From positions 620,001 to 684,000 of the forward strand of contig NZ_VFPN01000002.1 in NCBI RefSeq assembly GCF_006716695.1: a DNA stretch of 64,000 nucleotides. Reading direction: 5' to 3'. Shown piece after piece: positions 55,408 through 64,000 of this stretch. A program made the position numbers and the translations under genes. How positions within the stretch are numbered: the first letter of the stretch is position 1; every line of letters starts with the position of its first letter. This DNA is from Klugiella xanthotipulae (GTDB taxonomy: Bacteria > Actinomycetota > Actinomycetes > Actinomycetales > Microbacteriaceae). The notes under the pieces are model-generated. The model had not been told where the DNA came from and did not search any database. It worked only from the letters and a program-made list of their open reading frames with translations.

Positions 55408-56526
55408 ATGACGCAGATCCCCCCGACCCCCGGCGAACCGTCCGGTACCCCTGTACCGCCCACCCCCGCCGACCCGGGAAATCCGTTTGGGGTGCCACCG
55501 GCAGAACCGACCAGCGCGCAGCTCTATGGTGCACCGCCCACCGCGCACGACATCGCGACCGAGTTTGGTGCACCGCCGGCACCACCCACACCACCGGCTG
55601 CACCCGCCGAGCCGTTCGGCGCAGCCGTCCCACCGGGCATGCCCTATGGTGCCCCGAGTGGGCCCGGTGCCCCCGGCGTCCCACCGGCCACGGGATACCC
55701 GGCCTCACCCGAGTATCCCGGACAGCAGGGGTACCCCGGACAGCAGGGGTATCCCGGAGAGCAAGGGTCCGGCCCGGGCTACCCGGGCGGCCCCGGTCAG
55801 CCCGGAAGCCCCGGTCAGCCCAGAGGCAAAAAGTCTTTCCCGGTCTGGGCCTGGTTAGCCATCAGTGCTGCGGCCATCCTGATCGTCATCGGCGGCATCG
55901 TTGCGATCTTTTTTGCAGTGCGCTCCACGCTCAATGCCGCGGATACTGGCCCCCAACCCACGGCGACCGCATCCTATGACGACAACACCGCCGACCCGGA
56001 CGAGACCACCGAGGACGGCCTCGGTGCCGATACCTCAGATCTCAACGCCACACTGACCCCGCCCGGAACCTCCCTGGCGATGGGCGAGAAAGCCACGTTG
56101 CCCTTCTCGAGCGGTCTCACCGACGGGGTGGCGGCCCTGGAAGTCGCCATGACACGGGTTGAGCGGGCCCCCGCGGATCAGGCGAAGCTCGTCACGGCCG
56201 ACGAACCGCAACTCCTCGGCATGGATATCTATTACATTACGGTCGAACTCAAAAACGTTGAGGGCGATGATGTGGGATACGGGTACGGTAATTTCAACCC
56301 GGTCGATGCCCAGGGCAATGGGGTCACCCAGGTCTATACCTACAACGATGACGTGGCCTGCGGCGAATCCAGCCTCCCCCGCACGTTTGAGCAGGGCGAC
56401 GCCGCCACGCTCTGCTTCGTGGCGGCCTCAGCCCCGGGGGGTAACGCGCCCACCGGTATCACCTTCGACGACTTCGATACCTACGACTCCTACGCGGATG
56501 AGGGCGTTACCTGGCAGAAGAAGTAG
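55408..56526 (+). CDS. Pro/Gly-rich single-pass membrane protein with DUF4352-like outer domain
   Basis: 372 residues from ATG 55408 (GAGAGAG site). Residues 1-138 are Pro/Ala/Gly-rich and disordered, with three PGQQGYPG-type repeats; one TM helix follows (VWAWLAISAAAILIVIGGIVAIFFAV). The outer part has a Thr/Asp/Glu linker and a beta-sandwich-like domain (ATLPFSSGLTDGVAALEVAMTRVE; DIYYITVELKNVEGDDVGYG; one Cys pair ACGE ... TLCFVA), as in DUF4352/telomeric-repeat-like surface proteins. Function unknown. Stop is 14 bases from the convergent efflux gene. Confidence 0.8.
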   Translation: MTQIPPTPGEPSGTPVPPTPADPGNPFGVPPAEPTSAQLYGAPPTAHDIATEFGAPPAPPTPPAAPAEPFGAAVPPGMPYGAPSGPGAPGVPPATGYPASPEYPGQQGYPGQQGYPGEQGSGPGYPGGPGQPGSPGQPRGKKSFPVWAWLAISAAAILIVIGGIVAIFFAVRSTLNAADTGPQPTATASYDDNTADPDETTEDGLGADTSDLNATLTPPGTSLAMGEKATLPFSSGLTDGVAALEVAMTRVERAPADQAKLVTADEPQLLGMDIYYITVELKNVEGDDVGYGYGNFNPVDAQGNGVTQVYTYNDDVACGESSLPRTFEQGDAATLCFVAASAPGGNAPTGITFDDFDTYDSYADEGVTWQKK

Positions 56527-56540
56527 GCGGCGATCCGGCA

Positions 56541-57860
56541 CTAATCGGCCAGCCCCGGCACCGTGCGCGGGCGGACCACCAGCCAGAGGATCACAATCGC
56601 CAGGCCAGCGGCAGCGAGCATCACGACCGCCATGGGGGCGGCGGAACCGATGCCGAGTATCCCGACAACCGGGGAGATCAGGCCGGCGAGACCAAAGTTG
56701 GTGGCCCCCAGGAGACTCGCGGCGGTGCCCGCCTCCCGTCCGTGCGACGCGAGCGCGAGCACCTGCACCGCGGGAAAACTGAACCCACACGACATGATGT
56801 AGATGAACAGCGGGACGAGCACCGCGAGAAGACTGCCGTTGACGCTGGCGAGCACAATCATGGCCACGGCCGAGAGCACCTGCACGACGGTGATGCTCGC
56901 CAAAATCCACTGGGCACCGTAGCAGCGCATGAGCAGCGATGAGGTCTGTACCCCGATCACCACACCGACCGAGTTCACGGCGAAGAGCAGGCCGTACTCC
57001 TGCGGGTTGAGGCCAAAGACCTGCTGGAAGAGGAACGGGGAGGCCGACAGATACGAGAACAGCCCGGCGAAGGTGAGGCCACCGATGAGAGCGACGCCCA
57101 CAAAAACCCGATCCCTCAGTACGGAGCGATAACGACTCCACACGCTGCGGTCACCCGTGTGGCGGTGCTCAACGGGGAGGGTCTCGACGATCCACAGCAT
57201 CACCGCGGCAAGCACCACCACCGCATAGATCGCGAGCACCACAAAGATGCCGCGCCAATCCATCACGCGCAGAAGCTGCGAGCCCATCACGGGGGCCAGG
57301 ATGGGCGCGAGCCCGTTGACCAGGGCCAGCCGTGAGAGCATGCGCACAAGCGGCTTACCCCCGAAGAGATCGCGCACCATCGCCATCGCCACAACCGATC
57401 CGGCGGCAGCCCCCATACCCTGCAACACGCGGAACGCGGCGAGCACGGTGATGTCGTCGGAGAGGGCGGCACCCACCGAGGCAAGAATGTGCACGGTGGT
57501 CGCGAGCAGCAGCGGCAGGCGGCGGCCCACCCGGTCGCTCCAGGGACCCATCACGAGCTGACCGATCGCAAAGCCAATGGTGGTACCTGTGAGGGTGAGC
57601 TGGATGACCGACTCGGGCACACCGAAGTGTCCCTCCAGCGTGGGAAAGGCGGGCAGGTACAGGTCAATCGTCAACGGACCGAGGGCGGTGAGTGCACCCA
57701 GCACCAGCACGTACACGAGGCGGCGGCCGCGGCTCAACCCGTCGCCGCGGTATCGGGGAGCGGCAGGGGCCGGGGCCGGAGGCAGCACCGGGGCCGGGGT
57801 GGCGACAACGACGGGAATCGAATCCGTCTCGGGCGGGGTGGGGTTTATCGTGATACTCAC
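56541..57860 (-). CDS. MFS drug-resistance transporter, Bcr/CflA type
   Basis: 439 residues from GTG 57860; frames beyond it lack coding character, and no ribosome site is clear. Twelve TM helices. LTIDLYLPAFPTLEGHFGV near the first helix, then GQLVMGPWSDRVGRRLPLL (MFS motif A), AFRVLQGMGAAAG and VNGLAPILAPVMGSQLL (motif C-like) define the DHA1 Bcr/CflA group. It exports drugs by proton antiport; substrates unknown. A 75-residue Pro-rich cytosolic N-terminus precedes the first helix. Confidence 0.93.
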   Translation of the reverse strand: MSITINPTPPETDSIPVVVATPAPVLPPAPAPAAPRYRGDGLSRGRRLVYVLVLGALTALGPLTIDLYLPAFPTLEGHFGVPESVIQLTLTGTTIGFAIGQLVMGPWSDRVGRRLPLLLATTVHILASVGAALSDDITVLAAFRVLQGMGAAAGSVVAMAMVRDLFGGKPLVRMLSRLALVNGLAPILAPVMGSQLLRVMDWRGIFVVLAIYAVVVLAAVMLWIVETLPVEHRHTGDRSVWSRYRSVLRDRVFVGVALIGGLTFAGLFSYLSASPFLFQQVFGLNPQEYGLLFAVNSVGVVIGVQTSSLLMRCYGAQWILASITVVQVLSAVAMIVLASVNGSLLAVLVPLFIYIMSCGFSFPAVQVLALASHGREAGTAASLLGATNFGLAGLISPVVGILGIGSAAPMAVVMLAAAGLAIVILWLVVRPRTVPGLAD

Positions 57861-58052
57861 CGGAGGGACAACGCCGCCATCCGACCACCTATTCCCCGCG
57901 GGGGGATGACGACAGCAAGCGCCGCCGCGGGCAGGTACGAGCGGGTCAGCACCTGCCCAGTCAACCGGGGATACTCGCTGCGTGGGGGCCCTCGTGACGG
58001 GTGCACCCGTCGTGCATTCCTCGACCGCGTTCATAACTCTAAGATGGCTTGC

Positions 58053-58154
58053 ATGGATAACCGAGCCGAGGTGCGCGAGTTCCTGATGTCGCGTCGAGCA
58101 CGGATCTCGCCCGCCGCAGAACGCCTCCAACACCTCGCCCACGAAGGGACGACC
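58053..58154 (+). pseudogene. N-terminal remnant of an XRE (MmyB-type) regulator
   Basis: ATG 58053 starts MDNRAEVREFLMSRRARIS, which matches the conserved opening of actinobacterial MmyB-like helix-turn-helix regulators (R-E-F-L-x-S-R-R-A-R-I-x-P). After ~20 residues similarity ends and the frame runs straight into the acetyltransferase gene. Read as a regulator gene truncated by deletion. The other bases of 57861-58052 show no gene. Confidence 0.55.
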
Positions 58155-58778
58155 ATGACACTCACAGACCTCCTCGCCGCGCTCACTGCGGGCGAGACCA
58201 TCACCGGCGGCTCAGCCGCACACTCGGTCATGCTCGAAACCAGCCAGCAGGCACTGCGCGTCACGGGCGAGCTCAACACCGGCTATCACGAGCCACAGCG
58301 TGTCCGAGAGCTCCTTGGGCACCTGACAGGCAGACCCATCGACGACTCGGTGACACTCTTCCCCCCATTCACCTCCGACTTCGGTAGAAACATTTCGCTC
58401 GGTAAACGCGTCTTCATCAACTCCGGGTGCCGCTTCCAAGACCAGGGCGGCATCACCATCGGCGACGACTGCCTCATCGGCCACAATGCCGTGATCGCCA
58501 CCCTGCAACACGGTATCGAACCGACCCGCCGCAGCGACCTGATCCCCTCACCGGTCATCATCGGCCGCAACGTCTGGCTCGGGGCCAATGTCACCGTTCT
58601 CCCCGGGGTCACCATCGGCGATGACGCCGTCGTGGGAGCCGGATCTATCGTCACCAGGGACGTCCCAGCCCGCACGATCGCTGTGGGATCCCCCGCGCGC
58701 ATCGTGCGCACCATCCCGGTGGACGGTGATCGTGACGAGACTGATCTGGTGCCGGGCGGCCAACCCCCGCGACCGTAG
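58155..58778 (+). CDS. Maltose/galactoside-type O-acetyltransferase (hexapeptide repeat)
   Basis: 207 residues from ATG 58155, eight bases after GAAGGGA; the frame also extends upstream through the XRE remnant, which gives a longer but unlikely product. N-terminal Mac domain is short (LLGHLTGRPIDDSVTLFPPF), then left-handed beta-helix repeats: ITIGDDCLIGHNAVIATLQHG (active-site His), PVIIGRNVWLGANVTVLPGVTIGDDAVVGAGSIVTRDVP. It transfers acetyl from CoA to a sugar or other hydroxyl group; substrate unknown. Confidence 0.9.
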   Translation: MTLTDLLAALTAGETITGGSAAHSVMLETSQQALRVTGELNTGYHEPQRVRELLGHLTGRPIDDSVTLFPPFTSDFGRNISLGKRVFINSGCRFQDQGGITIGDDCLIGHNAVIATLQHGIEPTRRSDLIPSPVIIGRNVWLGANVTVLPGVTIGDDAVVGAGSIVTRDVPARTIAVGSPARIVRTIPVDGDRDETDLVPGGQPPRP

Positions 58779-58824
58779 CCGTCGCTCCTGCTCAGCGACT
58801 ACCCGCGCCCCACGCCCGGCTCGC

Positions 58825-60939
58825 TCAGCCAACCCGCGCGGCCGCACGCAGCGCTGCCAGCACCCCGAGTGCCACCCGGTCATTCTCGCGAAACGGCAGC
58901 GCGTTGATCCGCGGCCGCGAAAACGCCCCGGCGTTGATCGCGGTGGTGAAGGGTCCCACCGCGAAGCGCGCCGGATGCGGCTCGCCGGAGACCGTGACCA
59001 CGCGCGAATCCGCAGAGCTCACGAGTACGCGGCCCGTGCTGCCCGAAAAGTCCGCATCGGCCGCGGCAAGCTCCACTCCCCCGCCGCTCGTCACGAGGTG
59101 GCGGAGGGCCGGGCTGTCACTGAGGGCGGCCCGGGATTCTGGCAGCCAGGCATCCACCAGTACGCGGGCCCGGACGGTGTGGTCAACAGCGGGGCTGCCC
59201 GCCGCAAAACCGGCCGGGTAGCCCGCGCGGGCCGGTTCTTCTCGCAACCACACGCGGGGGCCGAGAAAGTTCAGGATACCCGCGCGGGCGAGCGCCACGA
59301 CCTCCTCCAACCGGTGGCCGGGCGGGCCGCTCGCCACATAGCTGAAGAAGCTCTGCCACCAGACGGGCACGTCGATCACGCGGGACCGGGCCGTCCAACG
59401 ATCCTCCGGGATCTCCGCCACGAGCAGATACGCGCCGAGCGCCGCCTGGAACAGACCCAGCGTTGCGCTGCCCTCGGGCCGGGTGCGGGCGCTCAGATCG
59501 GCAGAAATGTGCGCGGCCACGGCGTCCTGGAGGGCAACCCTGGTGGCCTGCACGGCGACCCCAAGGGGCCGATCAAAGTCGGCGAGATCGAACCGGTCGG
59601 CGGGATCGGGCACGACCGCGGCGGCCCACTCGGCAACCGCCGCGTACTCGCCTCCGGAGCCCGGGGTAGCACCGTCCGGGCCGCCCGCCGAGTCCGTGGC
59701 GGCCAGGCACTCGGCCAACCCCTCGGCCACCTCCGCCCAGGGCCGCGATACGCGCTCGGGGTGCCCGGTAAACAGCTCCCGGTAGTACCCCCAGTGCAGG
59801 TCACGCGCGATCAGCGGCCAGATGTCACGCCGAAAATCCACCGGATGCCCGGCCTCCACACACCCGCGAACAACCTCCCGCGTGAAGAAGCGCGGCTCCG
59901 GCGCATCACCGCACAGGGTGCTGCTGATCTTGGAGCGGTAGGGCACACCGCGACGCGAGCCCACGTGCACACGCGGCTCACGGCCGGACGGGTGGTAGGT
60001 GAGTTGGCCGTCGGCGGCGCGCTCGAAGCGGCCACCGCGGCCCTCCGCGAGTAGCACGATCAGGTCGATGGCGGCGAGGCCGAAACCGCGCACGATGACG
60101 GGCTCACCGGGGCGGATATCCGTGAGGTCGGCATCCGCGGTGAAGGCTGGCGGCACGTAGAGGAGGTTGTTGCGGCGGGCAAAGTCGAGCCGGGCGCTCT
60201 GCTCGGGTGTAGCGTCTCGGCCGTTGTGGCCGAGGGCAATGAGTACCACATCGGCGGCGAGCACGGTGCCATCGGCCAGGGTGACGCGCTGAGAGACCGC
60301 GGTGCCAGGAGGCGCGCCGACCTCCGGGCGGGCGGGATCACCGAGACAATCATCCTGCACCGAGGTTGCAGTGGACCGGTGCCAGGCCACACTCGCGTAG
60401 TCGGCGAGATCGGACTCCACACGGTGCGCGAACCACTCCAGGTAGTAGCTGTTCAGGCGGCGGGTGGGGAAGCTCTGGAAGACCAGGCCAGCGATCTCGG
60501 TGCGCACCCCCTCGTCGTCAATGACCACGTCGGGCAGTCCGCCGGAACGCACCAGCTCGGCCCACTCCAGGAGGGAGGGGCCCGGCACGATGGGCCCGGC
60601 GACGGTCGAGGTGTCGTCGGTAAAGACCGTGACCTCACCCGCCATCGAGTTGAGCTTGAGCAGGGGCGACTGGTCGCGTCGCCAAATGCGACCGGCCCCC
60701 GGGGGGAACGGGTCAACCAGGTGGATGCGGAGCGGGGCCTCCGGGACCGGCTCGGTGCGCAGGGTGGCCGCGAGTCGTTCCAGGACCCCCAGCGCGCGCG
60801 GCCCCGCCCCCACACAGACCAGTGTGGGGGCGGGCACCTCCCCCGGCGACAGCACGGCGTCCGCGGGCGGGGACCCGGTGGCATCACTCACCGGGCGGGA
60901 CTGGGCCTCATGACTCTCGCGAATACGGGTGACTGCCAT
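58825..60939 (-). CDS. FAD/NAD(P)-binding protein (NAD_binding_9 type)
   Basis: 704 residues from ATG 60939; a longer frame to 61221 lies across the opposite gene. PTLVCVGAGPRALGVLERLAA is the nucleotide-binding loop of the large actinobacterial FAD/NAD(P)-binding family; VVLIALGHNGRD and GEPVIVRGFGLAAIDLIVLLAEG form the second Rossmann part. The C-terminal ~300 residues are helical and family-specific. Reaction unknown; the fold suggests an N- or S-oxygenase or an oxidoreductase. It is divergent from a polar amino-acid-type ABC importer, an arrangement that suggests the imported compound is its substrate. Confidence 0.82.
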   Translation of the reverse strand: MAVTRIRESHEAQSRPVSDATGSPPADAVLSPGEVPAPTLVCVGAGPRALGVLERLAATLRTEPVPEAPLRIHLVDPFPPGAGRIWRRDQSPLLKLNSMAGEVTVFTDDTSTVAGPIVPGPSLLEWAELVRSGGLPDVVIDDEGVRTEIAGLVFQSFPTRRLNSYYLEWFAHRVESDLADYASVAWHRSTATSVQDDCLGDPARPEVGAPPGTAVSQRVTLADGTVLAADVVLIALGHNGRDATPEQSARLDFARRNNLLYVPPAFTADADLTDIRPGEPVIVRGFGLAAIDLIVLLAEGRGGRFERAADGQLTYHPSGREPRVHVGSRRGVPYRSKISSTLCGDAPEPRFFTREVVRGCVEAGHPVDFRRDIWPLIARDLHWGYYRELFTGHPERVSRPWAEVAEGLAECLAATDSAGGPDGATPGSGGEYAAVAEWAAAVVPDPADRFDLADFDRPLGVAVQATRVALQDAVAAHISADLSARTRPEGSATLGLFQAALGAYLLVAEIPEDRWTARSRVIDVPVWWQSFFSYVASGPPGHRLEEVVALARAGILNFLGPRVWLREEPARAGYPAGFAAGSPAVDHTVRARVLVDAWLPESRAALSDSPALRHLVTSGGGVELAAADADFSGSTGRVLVSSADSRVVTVSGEPHPARFAVGPFTTAINAGAFSRPRINALPFRENDRVALGVLAALRAAARVG

Positions 60940-61123
60940 GAGAGCGATTCTGCCTGAAACGGGACGAAAATCCGTCCTGCCTGCGGTCAGTGTGACGCCA
61001 CATGACGCCGTGCGACGAAGTGTAAAAGCGCGCCCTTGTTCTTGTCGGCGCGCGACCCTACTCTCGGACACCAATGCAGAAACGATCCCGGCCACCCAGA
61101 ATTCGATCCCAGGGAGAACGCAG
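60940..61123. promoter_or_regulatory. Divergent region between flavoprotein and ABC importer
   Basis: 184 bases. GCGCGCC and GGCGCGC pair around 61030-61056. No recognised riboswitch. Each gene needs a promoter here, but no strong -35/-10 pair is seen. Confidence 0.4.
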
Positions 61124-62248
61124 ATGACCGACACCCTCAACACCGCAGGCGGCGGCGCGGCGAGTCCGCACCCCGCCGCGACGAGCCGCGCCGCGGAGCC
61201 CACCACCGCGGAGCCCACCACGGACCCCCACGGGGTCGCTCATCCCGAAGCCGCCGCCAACCAGCCACCACCCGGCAACACCCACCCGCTCCGGGTGGTG
61301 CACACGCGGCACTGGTGGCGCTGGGGGTTCAGCGCGGTCGCGATCTTCCTGGCGGCCCAGTTTGCCTGGTCCGTCGCCACGACAGATCGCTACCAGTGGG
61401 ACGTGTTTGCCGAGTACTTCTTCTCGCCCGCCGTGCTCAAGGGGTTGCAGCTCACCCTGTGGCTCACCGTGATCTCGGGGGCCATCGGTTTCCTCCTGGG
61501 CGGGCTGCTCGCGGTGGCCCGGCTCTCCGCCTCGGCCCTCCTCAACTCGCTCTCATGGGGCTTCATCTGGTTCTTCCGCTCGGTGCCGCTCGTGGTGCAA
61601 TTGGTCGTCTGGTACAACCTGGGCTACCTCTACCCGAAGCTCGGCCTCGGCTGGCCCTTCTCCACCGACTTCTGGATCGCCGAGTTTGATACCGTACAGC
61701 TGATCTCCTCCTTTGCCGCGGCCGTGCTGGGACTTTCGCTGCACCAGGCGGCGTACTCGGCGGAGATCATCCGGGCCGGTATCGTCTCGGTGGACCAGGG
61801 ACAGTTGGAGGCGGCGGCGGCCCTCGGCCTCCCCAAACGCGTGCGATTCTTCCGCATTATTCTGCCCCAGGCGGCCCGGGCCATCGTACCCAACGCCTTC
61901 AACGAGGTGATCGGGCTGGTGAAGGGCACCTCGGTGGTGTTTGTGGTGGCGCTACCGGAACTGTTCTACACCGTGCAGGTGGTATACAACCGCAACCAAC
62001 TGGTGATTCCGCTGCTGCTGGTCGCCGTGGTCTGGTACGCGATCATCACGACGGTACTGAGCATCGCCCAGTTCTACATTGAGCGGTACTACGCGCGCGG
62101 CTCGGTGCGAGTGCTGCCGCCCACCCCCCGGCAACGGTTCACCCGCTGGGTAACAACGCAGTGGGCCCGACTCGATGACCCCGAGCCGGACGCCGGGGCC
62201 GGGGCGACCACCGCATCCACCACCCACACCGCAGGAGGAACCCGATGA
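61124..62248 (+). CDS. ABC transporter permease, polar amino acid (HisM/GlnP) type
   Basis: 374 residues from ATG 61124, seven bases after AGGGAGA. A disordered N-terminus (~60 residues, Pro/Thr/Ala) is followed by the binding-protein-dependent permease domain: LKGLQLTLWLTVISGAIGFLLGG, SWGFIWFFRSVPLVVQLVVWY and the EAA loop DQGQLEAAAALGLPKRVRFF-x-IILPQA, which docks on the ATPase. Ends in a Thr/Ala tail. A single permease gene suggests a homodimer. It overlaps the ATPase gene by four bases. Confidence 0.93.
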   Translation: MTDTLNTAGGGAASPHPAATSRAAEPTTAEPTTDPHGVAHPEAAANQPPPGNTHPLRVVHTRHWWRWGFSAVAIFLAAQFAWSVATTDRYQWDVFAEYFFSPAVLKGLQLTLWLTVISGAIGFLLGGLLAVARLSASALLNSLSWGFIWFFRSVPLVVQLVVWYNLGYLYPKLGLGWPFSTDFWIAEFDTVQLISSFAAAVLGLSLHQAAYSAEIIRAGIVSVDQGQLEAAAALGLPKRVRFFRIILPQAARAIVPNAFNEVIGLVKGTSVVFVVALPELFYTVQVVYNRNQLVIPLLLVAVVWYAIITTVLSIAQFYIERYYARGSVRVLPPTPRQRFTRWVTTQWARLDDPEPDAGAGATTASTTHTAGGTR

Positions 62249-63072
62249 GCAACACACTGACCCCCTCCTTTGACGGCGGCGTTTTCCTCGGCGCTGCCCC
62301 GGCAGCCACAACCGGTCTCGTGGAGGTCTCGGGGGTGAGTAAGTCGTATGGGGGGATTGAGGTGCTGCACAACGTGACGCTCACGGTACAGCCCGGTGAG
62401 GTGGTTGCCCTGCTCGGACCCTCCGGCTCGGGCAAGTCCACGCTGCTGCGCACGATCAACCACCTGGAGAGCGTAGACCGCGGCACCGTCACCATTGACG
62501 GCACCTACATCGGCTACGAGCGGCGCGGCGACCGGCTCTACGAGCTGCACGAGCGGGAGGTGCTGCGTCGGCGCACACAGATTGGGATGGTGTTCCAAAA
62601 CTTCAACCTCTTCCCACACCTCACGGCCATCGAGAACATCATCGAGGCCCCCGTTGCCCTCAAACGCGCCACCCGGGCCGAGGCTATCGAGCAGGCGAAG
62701 ACGCTGCTCTCACGGGTGGGGCTTGCCGACAAGGCGGGACACTACCCGCGGCAGCTCTCGGGCGGGCAACAGCAGCGGGTGGCAATCGCTCGGGCGCTCG
62801 CGTTGAAGCCGAAGGTGCTCCTCTTCGACGAGCCCACCTCGGCTCTCGACCCCGAACTTGTCGGTGAGGTACTCGACGTGATCCGGGACCTCGCCCGGGT
62901 GGGCACCACGCTGATCATCGTGACCCACGAGATCGGCTTCGCCCGCGAGGTCGCCAACCGGGTGGTATTTCTCGACAAGGGGCACGTACTCGAACAGGGC
63001 ACACCCGGGCAGGTTCTTGGCACCCCCAGCCACCCCCGCACCCAGGAATTTCTGCGCAAGGTGCTCGCCTAG
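62245..63072 (+). CDS. ABC transporter ATP-binding protein, polar amino acid (GlnQ) type
   Basis: 275 residues. Walker A GPSGSGKST (about residues 58-66), Q-loop GMVFQNFNLFPHLTAIENI, signature LSGGQQQRVAIARAL, Walker B VLLFDEPTSALDPE and switch His in IIVTHEIGFARE are complete. It powers uptake with the permease (ATGA overlap) and the downstream binding protein. The first ~25 residues (PSFDGGVFLGAAPAATT) are an unusual extension. Confidence 0.95.
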   Translation: MSNTLTPSFDGGVFLGAAPAATTGLVEVSGVSKSYGGIEVLHNVTLTVQPGEVVALLGPSGSGKSTLLRTINHLESVDRGTVTIDGTYIGYERRGDRLYELHEREVLRRRTQIGMVFQNFNLFPHLTAIENIIEAPVALKRATRAEAIEQAKTLLSRVGLADKAGHYPRQLSGGQQQRVAIARALALKPKVLLFDEPTSALDPELVGEVLDVIRDLARVGTTLIIVTHEIGFAREVANRVVFLDKGHVLEQGTPGQVLGTPSHPRTQEFLRKVLA

Positions 63073-63092
63073 CGGGCAGCCGCGCAGAAAAC

Positions 63093-63126
63093 GGTGTGGC
63101 GGGATGTTTGCCCATCCCGCCACACC
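63093..63126 (+). other. Intra-operon hairpin between ATPase and binding-protein genes
   Basis: GGTGTGGCGGGATG and CATCCCGCCACACC form a perfect 14-base-pair stem around TTTGCC without a following T-run. In other ABC operons such stems protect or partly terminate the message, so that the binding protein is made in excess. Confidence 0.6.
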
Positions 63127-63179
63127 ACACCGATCGACCATATCCGGACATCGGTATACCCACCATAGAGAGGCATCCC

Positions 63180-64000
63180 GTGGCAATCAATTCGAAGAAA
63201 CTCGGCGTTATCGTCGGCGGCGCTGTCGCCGTTATTGTGGTCGGCGGCGTTGTGGCGTCGTTTGCCCTGGGTGGCGGCGGAAAGACCGACACCGGGCCCG
63301 CAGCGGCGAACGCGGTCGGCGACACCTCCGGCCTGATTAAGTTTGACCTGACCAGCACAAACGTGGAGGGGCGACCCACAATCGAGCCCGTGCCCGAGGC
63401 CGTTGCCGCGCTGAAGGCGAGCGGATTCACGCCCGCAACGCCCGGCGTGCTCACGGTGGTACACAGCCCGTACGTGGCCCCGCTCGGCTTCTACGCCGAG
63501 GATGACAACTCGACCCTGCTGGGCAGCGAGGCCGACTTCGGCCAGCTCATCGCCGACGGCCTGGGCCTCGACTATAAACCGGAGGCCGCGGCCTGGGCCG
63601 ACTGGCCGCTCGGCCTGCAATCGGGCAAGTACGACCTGATCACCTCCAATGTGACCGTGACCGAGGAGCGCAAAGACCTGTTTGACTTCGCAACCTACCG
63701 CGACGATATCCTCGGCTTCTACGTGCGCAGCGACAGCGACATCACCTCGATTAAGGAGGCGAAGGATGTTGCCGGGCTCAGCATCGTGGTCGGCTCCGGC
63801 ACCAACCAGGAGAAGATTCTGCTCGCCTGGAACGAGGAGAATGTGTCCGCGGGGCTCGACCCCGTGGACCTGCAGTACTACGAGGATGACGCCGCCGCGA
63901 CCCTCGCGGTGCAGTCCGGCCGCGTGGACGCCACCTTTGGCCCCAACGCGACCGCCGCGTACAAGGCGGCCGTTGACGGCAGGACCAAGCTCGTGGGCCT
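63180..64000 (+). CDS. ABC transporter substrate-binding protein, 3' end outside window
   Basis: GTG 63180 follows GAGAGG by seven bases; 273 residues are visible and the frame is open at the right edge. N-terminal export segment LGVIVGGAVAVIVVGGVVASFALGGGG has no lipobox Cys, so it is an uncleaved anchor or a plain signal. The SBP_bac_3 fold shows in LTVVHSPYVAPLGFYAEDD, SGKYDLITSNVTVTEERKDLFDFAT, VAGLSIVVGSGTNQEKIL and VQSGRVDATFGPN. It captures the ligand for the permease and ATPase upstream. A ~40-residue insertion between anchor and domain is unusual. Confidence 0.92.
   Translation, partial: MAINSKKLGVIVGGAVAVIVVGGVVASFALGGGGKTDTGPAAANAVGDTSGLIKFDLTSTNVEGRPTIEPVPEAVAALKASGFTPATPGVLTVVHSPYVAPLGFYAEDDNSTLLGSEADFGQLIADGLGLDYKPEAAAWADWPLGLQSGKYDLITSNVTVTEERKDLFDFATYRDDILGFYVRSDSDITSIKEAKDVAGLSIVVGSGTNQEKILLAWNEENVSAGLDPVDLQYYEDDAAATLAVQSGRVDATFGPNATAAYKAAVDGRTKLVG

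Noticed and set aside
61030-61056. SAM or other known riboswitch in front of the ABC importer
   Set aside because: Only a GC-rich stem is present; no kink-turn or conserved core was found.

Overview
The window reads as a chromosomal stretch of a high-GC Gram-positive actinobacterium, most likely of the Microbacteriaceae/Micrococcales type. The supporting signs are strong GC bias at third codon positions, many GTG and TTG starts, several apparently leaderless genes, a proline/alanine-rich DnaX, a lysine/alanine-tailed TopA, and the actinobacterial gene block delta-prime, tmk, topA, tad pilus and acs. No taxonomic search was run, so the placement rests on gene content and style.

Left part (1-25.7 kb) is accessory-rich. 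It holds the N-terminal ~1070 residues of a giant secreted beta-helix/Ig-like adhesin running off the left edge, a MalT-like LuxR regulator, and an esterase. Next comes a type VII (WXG100) substrate locus in which an IS3-family element sits inside an effector-like gene, followed by a membrane-anchored HNH nuclease. Two of three paralogous secreted CHAP-like cysteine hydrolases follow, with a MarR/MMPL efflux pair between them. The lipid II flippase MurJ is flanked by small surface proteins. Then come an F420-reductase-like gene with its own MarR regulator, a DinB protein, and a divergent acyl-CoA dehydrogenase / acyl-CoA ligase / TetR module.

Middle part (25.8-52.6 kb) is mostly core. It contains tRNA-Thr(CGT); the minus-strand block topA-tmk-holB-lipoprotein hydrolase; the five-gene Tad pilus cluster; acetyl-CoA synthetase; ridA-DUF4177; a class A penicillin-binding protein with PASTA domains and a phosphoesterase; and a minus-strand series pta-ackA, dnaX-recR, lysC, asd. 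An SRP RNA gene (ffs) and tRNA-Ser(GGA) close this part. Acs plus Pta-AckA give both acetate-activation routes; LysC plus Asd make aspartate semialdehyde for lysine/DAP, which links to MurJ and the PBP in wall synthesis.

Right part (52.6-64 kb) holds the third CHAP-like paralog behind a structured leader, two GNAT proteins, a Pro-rich membrane protein, a Bcr/CflA-type efflux pump, and an O-acetyltransferase preceded by the remnant of an XRE regulator. It ends with a flavoprotein divergent from a polar amino-acid-type ABC importer whose binding protein is cut by the right edge.

The least explained material is the three-member CHAP-like secreted family (with one possible attenuated leader), the broken type VII locus, and a hairpin and tandem-repeat block at 12.1-12.5 kb. 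No CRISPR array, prophage or replication origin was seen.
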